From Aequorivita sinensis (GTDB lineage Bacteria > Bacteroidota > Bacteroidia > Flavobacteriales > Flavobacteriaceae), in NCBI RefSeq assembly GCF_006346335.1, contig NZ_VDMC01000013.1:1-62952 (forward strand): a stretch of DNA of 62,952 bases, in the 5' to 3' direction. Every line of letters starts with the position of its first letter. Positions within the stretch are counted from its first letter, which is position 1. Under the pieces are notes generated by a model, which worked only from the letters and a program-made list of their open reading frames with translations, had not been told where the DNA came from and made no database searches. A program made the translations under genes and the position numbers. Shown one piece after another: positions 1 to 8,300 of the stretch.

Positions 1-79
1 AATTCAGGCAGGATAAGTTTCAGTAGGTCTAGATAATTGTCCAAAGCTTTGTTTTAAAAAACAAAAATCAGAATTCTAT

Positions 80-232
80 TTCAATTCACACACAACTTTT
101 GAGAATGATCCGTTTTTACCATTTTAGGAATATATTTTAATCAAGCGATATAAGAAGTATTCCGTATTCCTGACTCCTCTAAATTGTGATCTAAAAGCCT
201 TTACTTTGGCATTAAAGGATTCTGCTGTACCC
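80..232 (-). pseudogene. Remnant of an IS transposase, C-terminal end only
   Basis: On the minus strand, about 35 codons ending at the stop near 124 read TAESFNAKVKAFRSQFRGVR followed by a short tail. This is the usual C-terminus of the DDE transposases of the ISL3/ISAon1-like group common in Bacteroidota (AESFNAKIKAFRxQFRG). Beyond the stop, the non-coding stretch around 91-115 (cacacaacttttgag) resembles the terminal part of such elements. Upstream, the transposase frame is lost and replaced by a 15-bp minisatellite at 233, so only the last tenth or so of the gene remains. The frame stays open through the minisatellite by chance. Confident that it is a transposase relic; the exact IS family and outer boundary are inferred from memory of the family. 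Confidence 0.7.
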
Positions 233-315
233 TTAGGACGGTAGGACGTAGGATGGTAGGACGTAGGATGGTAGGACGTAGGACGGTAGGACGTAAGACG
301 TAAGACGTAGGACTG
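233..315. repeat. 15-bp minisatellite array 1 (GGTAGGACGTAGGAT-like)
   Basis: About five imperfect tandem units of the form GGTAGGACGTAGGAT, degenerating at the right end into shorter GTAAGAC units. The array abuts the transposase remnant. A second array with the same core unit, in the same orientation, lies at 2686-2790. Read as protein on the minus strand it gives Ser-Tyr-x-Pro-Thr repeats, which is a by-product and not a real gene. Confidence 0.85.
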
Positions 316-585
316 TGGATGTTTGTACGTCTCTGATATAGGTTGACACTTAAAGCGTGGAAAACTATGAAGGCAAATATACATGACAACAGGAAGAGTT
401 CGTGCGAGAACGGAGAGAAAGAAAGAGGAATTGAGCAGGGTGTTGTTCAAATAGAAGCATAACTAACCATTGTAAAGGACTAAACTAGTAAATCAATAAA
501 ATAGCATTGACTTCTTACTACAATAATTCTTTAAATAACACAACAAATCAAATTTGATTTCAAAACGGAAAATTTCTCATTTAAT

Positions 586-1590
586 TCAATTCCCTTCAAG
601 TACAAGCTCTATATAAATAGGGAAATGATCGGAACCAATATCTGAAAGTTTCTCTAGATTCTGCACACTAAATTCATCGGTAACAAATACGTGATCTAAT
701 GGCCACCTCAATAGAAAATTCTCAGCATTAAAACTATTAAAGAAACCTCTGCCTACTCTAACATCGTAGAGTATGCTTTTAGTGTTAGTTAATTTATCCA
801 CATTAGACCATACCACGTCGTTTAAATCACCAGCTACAACTGTTGGGTATTCGCGATTGTTAACCATTGCACCCACTTTTATCAAGGCCTTTTCTTTTTG
901 TCCTGCATTATCAGGTAATTTTTTGAAATGAGTTGGCGGTACAGGATGCATACAAAACAAACTAAGTTTTTTCCCATTGTTTAATAAAATAGTACTTTCA
1001 AATGATGGTACATTTTTGTTATTGAGATAATAAATATCTTTTTTTAATAAGGGTAGCTTACTGAACAAAATCATTCCATAAGTGTTATCCAATATAACCT
1101 TCTGGGAAAAAGGATAATCGTTTACAAAGATTTCAAGTTTATTATCCCACCACTTATCAACCTCCATTGCTAAAATTAAATCAGGGTCTCTTTGGTTGAT
1201 AATGGAAATTAGGTTTTGTGAATTTCTGTTAGACATTTTAACGTTAGCTAATAGTAAGCTAAACTGAGCACCTGTAGAACTTATTGTTTTTGAAGTAGGT
1301 ACTGTTTCAGGCACCAACGATGTATAATTTATTATATATGATCCATTTACAACAATTCCAGATGTTATAAATAGCAAAATCAAGTACTTGTACCACCTCC
1401 ACTTTTTTATAACAAATAAAATTACAATTAAGCAAAATACAGAAATTATAAAATACTGAATACGAGGAAAATCCATCATTTTTAAAATGCGATTTTCCGT
1501 ATTTCTAAAAATTGAAAGTATAGAAAAAACTGCTATTAGTAGCGCAATGGTATAAAGAACAATCTTTAACACGTTTTTCAGCTTTTTCAT
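586..1590 (-). CDS. Membrane-anchored endonuclease/exonuclease/phosphatase (EEP) family protein
   Basis: 334 aa. The N-terminal ~95 residues hold about three hydrophobic segments (near 10-27, 45-62, 68-88), followed by an EEP (DNase I-like) domain placed outside the membrane. Family motifs are visible: an early LLLANVKMSN strand, the metal-binding Glu in LILAMEVD, GDLND at about 250, WPLDHVF at about 293, and the terminal GSDHFPI with the catalytic Asp-His pair. Such proteins cleave phosphodiester bonds in DNA, RNA, phosphoinositides or sphingolipids; the substrate here cannot be read from sequence. It is transcribed alone, with no neighbour in the same direction within 1.3 kb. The start gives a normal positively charged N-terminus (MKKLKN). 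Confidence 0.85.
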   Translation of the reverse strand: MKKLKNVLKIVLYTIALLIAVFSILSIFRNTENRILKMMDFPRIQYFIISVFCLIVILFVIKKWRWYKYLILLFITSGIVVNGSYIINYTSLVPETVPTSKTISSTGAQFSLLLANVKMSNRNSQNLISIINQRDPDLILAMEVDKWWDNKLEIFVNDYPFSQKVILDNTYGMILFSKLPLLKKDIYYLNNKNVPSFESTILLNNGKKLSLFCMHPVPPTHFKKLPDNAGQKEKALIKVGAMVNNREYPTVVAGDLNDVVWSNVDKLTNTKSILYDVRVGRGFFNSFNAENFLLRWPLDHVFVTDEFSVQNLEKLSDIGSDHFPIYIELVLEGN

Positions 1591-2004
1591 TCTATGAAGT
1601 TATGTAAAAAATTTTAGAAAATATGATACATAAAAAAACACTTCACCCTATCTCCCCTAGAGCGGAATGCACCTATTGCCCTACAAATGAAAAGTTTTAA
1701 AAATTGATATGTGAAATCACTTTTGTAAATACAAAAAATTCTATTTGCATGAGTTAAATGAAAATGCATAAAAGAAAGAAATAATTCAGCATATTCTTTA
1801 GGCAACTAAAAGTATATAGTTGTTGGCAAGAATTAGATTTACTTTCAGAGAAGCCAGTTACCAACAAAGATTTCAAAATCGCACTTTTCTTGTTACTAAT
1901 TATTTTAACGCTTTTTATCACAGGTTTACAATTTACTTAATATAGTAAACGCGCTGTGAATCTTATCTTTACATAAAAGAAAAATTAATTAAAAAATTAA
2001 AATT
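1591..2004. other. Intergenic region with no supported gene
   Basis: 414 bp, AT-rich. The plus strand has an open frame (about 1785-1941) ending in a hydrophobic run (LFLLLIILTLFITG) but without any start codon, so it may be a gene relic or chance. TATCTTTA at 1964-1971, 33 bp before the next gene, resembles the Bacteroidota -7 box (TAnnTTTG) but lacks the final G and has no TTG at the expected distance. Confidence 0.4.
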
Positions 2005-2553
2005 ATGAATAAGAGAATAGCCATTTTGGCAACCGATGGATTTGAAGAAAGTGAATTAAAATCTCCAAAAGAAGCGATGGAGAAAGAAGGGTTTAACGTT
2101 CATATTGTAAGTCCGAACTCCGGAAAAATTAAAAGTTGGAGTGAAGGAAATTGGAGTGACGAATACGAAGTAGATAAGGTGTTGAAGGATGTGAGCGCTA
2201 ACGATTACAATGCCCTAGTATTACCTGGTGGTGTTATTAATCCCGATAAGTTACGTACTAATGAAGATGCTATCGAATTTATAAGAGATTTCTTTAAACA
2301 AAAGAAACCGGTAGCAGCTATCTGCCACGGCCCTTGGTCTCTAATTAATGCAGAAGTTGTAGAAGGTAGAAAAATGACATCTTACGCTTCTATCCGAAAA
2401 GATTTAGAAAACGCAGGTGCGCACTGGGTTGACGAGGAAGTAGTTGTTGATCAGGCTTTTGTTACTAGCCGAAATCCAGACGATTTACCAGCATTCAATA
2501 GTAAATTAATTGAGGAAATTAAAGAGGGGAAGCACGAATTACAACACGCTTAA
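2005..2553 (+). CDS. PfpI/DJ-1 family protein (type 1 glutamine amidotransferase-like)
   Basis: 182 aa, the usual length for the PfpI/YraA branch of the DJ-1/ThiJ superfamily. It shows the conserved early acidic residues (DGFEESE, residues 11-17), the LPGG turn at about 73-76 and the nucleophile elbow AAICHGPW with Cys107 and His108. Members act in the cytoplasm as proteases, chaperones or glyoxalase/deglycase-type enzymes that counter carbonyl stress. Several annotations in this family are disputed, so only the fold and nucleophile are firm. It stands alone on the plus strand, with a possible -7 box 33 bp upstream. The start fits the beta-strand KRIAILATDG at the very N-terminus. Confidence 0.93.
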   Translation: MNKRIAILATDGFEESELKSPKEAMEKEGFNVHIVSPNSGKIKSWSEGNWSDEYEVDKVLKDVSANDYNALVLPGGVINPDKLRTNEDAIEFIRDFFKQKKPVAAICHGPWSLINAEVVEGRKMTSYASIRKDLENAGAHWVDEEVVVDQAFVTSRNPDDLPAFNSKLIEEIKEGKHELQHA

Positions 2554-2685
2554 TTACTTGATTAATTATAATCCTCCAAGTTTAGAAAATAGATTTGACC
2601 ATCAGGTTAAATCCTATTTTTTTTTGAGAATAAATATGCTGAATTTATTAAATCTCTAGGAGATGTGGGGTGCGAGTTGTAGGGT

Positions 2686-2790
2686 TTAAGACGCAGGGTA
2701 TAAGGACGTAGGATGTAAGGACGTAGGATGTAAGGACGTAGGACGGAAAGACGTAGGACGGAAAGACTTAGGGCGTAGGATATAGGAGTA
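2686..2790. repeat. 15-bp minisatellite array 2 (GTAAGGACGTAGGAT-like)
   Basis: About six imperfect units of GTAAGGACGTAGGAT drifting to GGAAAGACGTAGGAC on the right. It shares the GGACGTAGGAT core and orientation with the array at 233-315. It fills most of the 345-bp gap between the PfpI gene and the secreted protein gene; nothing else is seen in that gap. Confidence 0.85.
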
Positions 2791-2898
2791 AGTTGGGATT
2801 TTTTGCGGATAGGGTTATGGGATTAAGTAGATGCGAGTTTTACAATGAATTATGTTCTCAATCGTGAATTGAACTCAGCACAATCATCGTTTTAGTTA

Positions 2899-3474
2899 TT
2901 AAAATGTTTTGACCTTAATTAGTTTAAGACCATCAACCCTGTATAAGAAATGTTTTGTATCCACAGCATTCCCGTCAGGTACACTGCGAATTTGTTTTGT
3001 AGCTTTATTAAACTTCCAAATTCTTAAATAATCCCAATCTTTCTGATGTGTAAAGATTTTGGTTTTAGGATTATATAGGTAGTATTTATCATAACAAGAT
3101 CTACCACAACTAATCGGAACTGTAAAGTCTAAATAGCCATCCATATTGTAATCGAAAAAAGTAAGATGTACATAGCCTAAAGCAATATAATCTACAATAT
3201 TCTTAATTGTTTGAATATGTGTTTGCCCCTTATAAACGTGAAGTTCTGAAATTCCACCGTATGCATATTCTTCACTAGGGAGATCCAAAGCCTCCTGCCA
3301 AACTGCTTTAAATGTAAAGCCATTAATACTTTTCGAAATATCCGTATTAGTAAATTTAAGAGTGACAGTCATGTCATCTTCTAAATTAACCCACCCTGAC
3401 TCCTTACTTTCCTGAGAATAAAGTGACAAATTGAAAAGAATAAACAGAAATGCTAAATTCAATCTTGATTTCAT
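2899..3474 (-). CDS. Secreted hypothetical protein with a calcium-binding-like D-x-D-x-D loop
   Basis: About 191 aa from the preferred start at 3474 (MKSRLNLAFLFILF...), which gives a clean Sec signal peptide. An upstream in-frame ATG at 3501 would put nine extra residues before it and is less likely. The mature part contains FDYNMDGYLDF, a D-x-N-x-D-G-x-x-D loop like those of FG-GAP/integrin-type repeats and XAC2610-type secreted proteins, and a nearby Cys pair (SCGRSC). Likely periplasmic or surface located. It is the last gene of the minus-strand train but is 90 bp from its neighbour, so co-transcription is uncertain. Function unknown. Confidence 0.7.
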   Translation of the reverse strand: MKSRLNLAFLFILFNLSLYSQESKESGWVNLEDDMTVTLKFTNTDISKSINGFTFKAVWQEALDLPSEEYAYGGISELHVYKGQTHIQTIKNIVDYIALGYVHLTFFDYNMDGYLDFTVPISCGRSCYDKYYLYNPKTKIFTHQKDWDYLRIWKFNKATKQIRSVPDGNAVDTKHFLYRVDGLKLIKVKTF

Positions 3475-3564
3475 TGGTTTGGTTTTTAAAGAGTTTGGCA
3501 AATATCGATTATTAAAACTCTATTTAATTCAGCCGCTATCTTCTAGAGTTTAAACATTTAAATT

Positions 3565-4563
3565 TTAGAATGCTGAACCCCCATATTTATCTACAATATC
3601 TATGTATTTATTCTGTAACCTTAAGAAGCTTTCAAGTTTATATTGAACGGCACCATTGGGAGCCTGTTCAATATGTTCTGGAAGAGGTTTATATTTTTCC
3701 ATAAATTCATGGTACAACTCATTCAAATGCTTAAAATAATCCAGTACATATTCATAACCTGAAACATCAATATCAATATTTAAACTTTTAGATGTATATG
3801 TTATAAATGGATCTTTTTTTAGGTCATTAGGAATTGATATGTGGGATAAACATAAACTTTCTTTTCTATTCTTAAAGTACCAAATTAGTTTCTCTCTTTC
3901 AGTTTTAGCTTTTTGAAAATCAATTATTGCGTCAATTGCAATATGTTCTTTTGCCTTTATTTGGAATAGATCTTCAATTTCCATTATCAAATTGTATGCA
4001 TTACTGTATAGATTGTATTCAAGAGCTATAAAAAGACCAAACTTATCTAAAAGTTTTTCAAGTTTCTGATAAGTTGGATACAAACGCTCCAAGCCATCAA
4101 GATTTGTAGATGGCTTCAGTAGTTCAATTTCAGCTAGTAATTGGTTGTATTCATCACGTATAGCTACATAATCTAAATTCGGGATAAAGCCAATTTTTTC
4201 ATCGTGATAGAAATAAAATCCTAAATCATATTCTTTATCGAGCTCAATGAAGTTAACCAAGTCATGACATACATAAATGTCGTTTACAGCGCCATTCTTC
4301 TCTTCTATATAAAGATCTAAATAAAACCCTTGGTTGGTAATAAAAGTCATTCCTTCCCCTTTCTTATAGCACGATCGAGATGCACCAAAAAAAACATCAT
4401 CGAATGCAGTACAACCTTCTTCTTTAAGAGCCTCAAACGATTTCGCTAAGCGTTTTAAGAATTGAGTTTTGGATACTTCCATATAAGACTTACCGTCCTC
4501 TAGCAAAGTATCTAGCTGGTTGATATCGAAATTTTTAATGGCTTGGATTATTTTTTGCAACAT
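3565..4563 (-). CDS. Conserved hypothetical protein, 332 aa
   Basis: Not assigned to a named family. It has no signal peptide or membrane segment and is mainly helical after residue ~130, with several short amphipathic helices. An N-terminal domain (1-125) has two Cys (GCTAFDDVFFGASRSC, about 51-66) and then alternating strands. It starts 18 bp after the stop of the coiled-coil protein gene, so it is probably translated from the same transcript as the helicase fusion. The N-terminal pattern (FDINQLDTLLEDGKSYMEVSK) resembles a hypothetical family I associate with Bacteroidota genomes generally, so it may be an accessory rider and not a core component. Confidence 0.75.
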   Translation of the reverse strand: MLQKIIQAIKNFDINQLDTLLEDGKSYMEVSKTQFLKRLAKSFEALKEEGCTAFDDVFFGASRSCYKKGEGMTFITNQGFYLDLYIEEKNGAVNDIYVCHDLVNFIELDKEYDLGFYFYHDEKIGFIPNLDYVAIRDEYNQLLAEIELLKPSTNLDGLERLYPTYQKLEKLLDKFGLFIALEYNLYSNAYNLIMEIEDLFQIKAKEHIAIDAIIDFQKAKTEREKLIWYFKNRKESLCLSHISIPNDLKKDPFITYTSKSLNIDIDVSGYEYVLDYFKHLNELYHEFMEKYKPLPEHIEQAPNGAVQYKLESFLRLQNKYIDIVDKYGGSAF

Positions 4564-4581
4564 TATATGATTTAGAACTTA

Positions 4582-5319
4582 TTAATATTTATTTATATAA
4601 ATCAGAAAGGTCGAAACAATTATTAAAACAACAATTATTATAAAATGTTTAGTTTGCTTCTTTTGAAACTTTAAAAGACTTTCATTTATTGAAATAATTT
4701 CTTTATTAACCGCCCTAAAATTATGTTCAAAATTATCATTAATTATACTATCAACTTTTTCTATAGCCTCTTTTATCCAATTAAGCTCTTTTGATATTCC
4801 TAAGGATCCCTCTTTAAGTTCTGTTTGATTCTGAATAATTTGAGTAGTCTGTTCATAAAAATCAATAGCATTTAATTGGTCTTTTACACTATCCATAACA
4901 TTAATTACAGCTTGGTGCTTATTGATAATGCTATTCAGAATTTCCTGATTTTGGGAAATTAAGTCCTCTGAACCCTTTTTATAATCTTTTGATATTTTAT
5001 TAAGCTTTGTAGGTAAACTTTCTGAACTAAAACTAACCTTATCAACTAAAGAGTTTACTGATCCATCTAATTTTTCTGTAAGTTGAGACACATTTTTTTT
5101 GAATGAGCTTTGATGCGCTTCTAGCTTGCCTAATATATTCTCATGCTCATTAAGTAAATTGTTTTTTAAATCATTAAAGCTTTCAACCAAAGCTAGAACT
5201 TCCTTTGATAATTTTGAACTGCTATCTACTGAAGATAAAACTTGATTTCTTGCAGATTCTAAACTTTTTAAATTTTCTTCTATATTTATAAGTGATTGTT
5301 GTATTTTATCGCTACTCAT
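4582..5319 (-). CDS. Tail-anchored coiled-coil protein next to the RecQ fusion
   Basis: 245 aa. Residues ~5-220 are almost wholly heptad-like coiled coil, rich in Lys, Glu, Asn, Leu and Ser, with no recognised enzymatic motif. A single C-terminal membrane segment (about 224-241, FIIIVVLIIVSTFLIYI) is followed by a short NKY tail, giving a tail-anchored topology with the coiled coil in the cytoplasm. Its start codon overlaps the last 8 bases of the helicase fusion gene, implying translational coupling. By analogy with other two-component defence or repair modules it could tether or oligomerise the helicase at the membrane, but this is inference. No homology to a named family is claimed. Confidence 0.8.
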   Translation of the reverse strand: MSSDKIQQSLINIEENLKSLESARNQVLSSVDSSSKLSKEVLALVESFNDLKNNLLNEHENILGKLEAHQSSFKKNVSQLTEKLDGSVNSLVDKVSFSSESLPTKLNKISKDYKKGSEDLISQNQEILNSIINKHQAVINVMDSVKDQLNAIDFYEQTTQIIQNQTELKEGSLGISKELNWIKEAIEKVDSIINDNFEHNFRAVNKEIISINESLLKFQKKQTKHFIIIVVLIIVSTFLIYINKY

Positions 5320-8300
5320 AAGTTTCTAAATAATTAAATGTTATTTTATTTAATTCATGACTGTGAATAATAAGTTTAGCTTCGTCAACTAAAGAGCTAT
5401 ATTTTGAAGCGTCCATATAAACAGAAATCAATTTGTTGTATTTTTTAAATAATCTCCAGAATTTTTTTGCAGAATCTATTCTTTTAAACATTTCTTCCAT
5501 TCCATCCAAATACCTCAAAGCCAACTGCTTTTCTAAAATTTCATTATTGTTAGTACCTAAATAAATAATTGTAAAGGCCTCCAATAATGCTAAGGCAGGA
5601 TTAGTGTCAGTTAACGAACGAGAAATTAAACGTACAGCACCTTGAAGATGTTTAATGTTATCATTTGGTGTACCCACCCCCACTAAATCCTCTTCAATAA
5701 CTTTTAGATATTTGAATAGAATTTCAGGACTTGATACTTTACCACCATCGGTATCATTTACTAAAGAATATGGTTCTCCATTATCGGCTATATAATCTGT
5801 TTTAGCATATTTGGAATTAAAATAGTAGTATATATAATCTTTTAATTCTTCATTTCTTTCAACCCATGATTTTTCTTCAGAAACACCTTCTAAACAAAAA
5901 TTACGCATATCGTCTATAGCTCTTTTTCTTTTTTCTGATATTTTATCATATACAAATTCCGTTAAATAAGCTAAGCATTGATATATCTCTTGAGTAATTT
6001 CATTACCAACTCCCCCTTTTATTGGAATAGTCTTAGCCTTCTTTAGCTCTAATAAAGCTCTATCCCTTGTAAAATATTTTAATAGAAAATTAAGTAATCC
6101 CTTGAAATACTCACTTTTCTTTCTTCTAATAGCTACAATTCGAAATTGATTAATAGTATAGTCTTGTGTAAAATCTTCGATAAGTTCTATACAACATAAT
6201 CTGTAGATTGCTTTATTAATATCTGTTACATTATCCTCGGTATAGGGAACATAAACGACGACACTTCCATTAATTTCTGCCTCAAGAATAGAACTTAAAA
6301 ACCCTGTTTTAGTTTCCCGTACTTTAGATTGTTTATTATAAACATAAACTTCACTAACATTAAGCAGTTGGTGCATGAAGGTTTTTTCAACAATGTCTCC
6401 TTTAAAACTTTCGTTAAAAAAATACATTACAGACTGAAAGTCTGCACTTAAATATTGAAAATGTTTCTTACCTAACTTGAGCCCTTGTTCGTGTAGCTTT
6501 ACATTTAATTCTGATTCTGTATGCCACCCTTTACTATCTTGATTTGCATTTTTCAATGTACAAGAACGAAATAAATTACATTCTTCATTACAATTACCGA
6601 ATGCAAACATTCTATTGTCTTGTTTACAATGTAGTTTAACTAAGTCTTTAGAGGGGTTTGCGTATTCAAGAAATTCTTCGGGGACTTTTATATTATAGAA
6701 ATCAAGTATGCGTTTAAGGTCTTTAGTTTTAAACCATCTATTTCTCAATGTTCCTATGGGAAATTCAACGCCAGTATAATTTGATTTAATTTTTACAATA
6801 TCATAATCGGAAAATAAAATGACAGATAAAGCCATTTTTCGATCTCTACCGGCCCGTCCAGCTTCCTGCACGAAACTTTCTAATGAGCTAGAATAGTTCA
6901 TATTAACAGTATACCTTACATTGGGTTTATCAATACCCATCCCAAAGGCTTTTGTCGCGACCATTAATGGTTGTTTATTATCTCTAAACAATTCCAGATT
7001 TTCCATTGAACTTTCATCTGTATCCTTACCTGTAAATGACCCTAGATCTGGTATCAACCTCCCTAAAGATTCTTTATTTTTAGAAACAGATATTCCTGTA
7101 GAATTAACATGAGGACAAAATACAATTCCCGCTTCATTATAATTTTCTTTTTTAGCATAATAATCTAAAGGCATTTCAACAGTTAAATCATTATCTAAAT
7201 TATCATCATTATTTTGTCGTTCCTTAAATCTATTCTTAATTAAACTAATGTTTTCATCTAGCTGAAGTTCCTTTATATAGTCTGGAACCTTCGTAATATA
7301 TTTCTTCAGGAATTTACTTTTAGAATCGAATACAGCCCTGTTGTTTGTGATATTGATGGCTCGAGGAAGATGAGGTGCTAGAACTTTAGCCTTGTCGAAG
7401 AATTTATCTTCTTCAAATTCTGCTTCAACTTTTTCTACTTTATATTGTAGTTCTAAACGATTCGTATTCTCATAACGTACAATCACTTCGGAATCTAGAT
7501 AAAATGCCCCATTACCAGAAAGTTCTCGCTCTACATCTGCTAAAACATCAAATGAAGCTGTTGCCGTAAGCCCAAATAAAGAAATTTCATTCTCTTTTGC
7601 TTTTACATAGTTGTATAAATTTCGACCTAAGTGTAAATAAGAAAACCTAAAGTCATGCCCCCATTCCGACACACAATGAACCTCATCAATGACTCCATAG
7701 GAGAAATACACATTATAGTTATGCATATTCTTTAGCCGCTCTCTAAATTTTAAAATAGATAGTCTTTCAGGCGAAACAAAGGTGAAAAGCATCTCAGATG
7801 ATTCAAGTTGCTTTTCTCTAAACTCTCTTTCCTTTTTAGTTAAAGAAGAGTTTAAATAGGTCGCCACGTCAATTCCACTGTTGATAAGACCATCGTATTG
7901 ATCTTTCATTAAAGACTTCAATGGATCTATTATTAATGTGACTCCAGGCTGTAGTAGAGCTGCTATCTGATAGGTAAGTGATTTACCACCACCTGTTGGT
8001 AAGAGCCCAATTACAGGAAGGTTTTGTAAAGCTCTATCTAAAATAGGCAATTGACCCGGTCTAAAAGATTCTTTCCTAAAAAATAATTGTAAGAAATAAG
8101 TTAAATCAGATTTTTGTAACTCGTTCTCAATATAAACTCCTAAATCCGTTTTGGAAACTAAATTCTTATAATTGATTAAACTAGATGTATATATTGTGCG
8201 ATCAGTTTTCTTTTGCTCTATCGTGCGAATATTGAAATAGCAATTATTCAGGCAATTAAATTTACTAAACCCTTTTGACTCTAAATCCTTGGATTTCAAC

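Noticed and set aside
124-450. Ser-Tyr-x-Pro-Thr repeat protein on the minus strand
   Set aside because: The frame is the transposase relic read through the 15-bp minisatellite; the repeat gives the regular peptide pattern and no start or family supports a gene.
1614-1805. 63-codon minus-strand frame downstream of the EEP gene's start side
   Set aside because: No signal, family or promoter; typical of chance frames in AT-rich DNA.
1785-1941. Open plus-strand frame ending in a hydrophobic helix
   Set aside because: It has no ATG, GTG or TTG start in frame after the upstream stop, so it cannot be called as a gene.
233-2790. CRISPR array from the short repeats
   Set aside because: Units are contiguous 15-mers without unique spacers, and no cas gene is present.
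3474-3501. Longer N-terminus for the secreted protein at 2899
   Set aside because: The upstream ATG adds nine residues ahead of a complete signal peptide; the start at 3474 gives the normal n-region.
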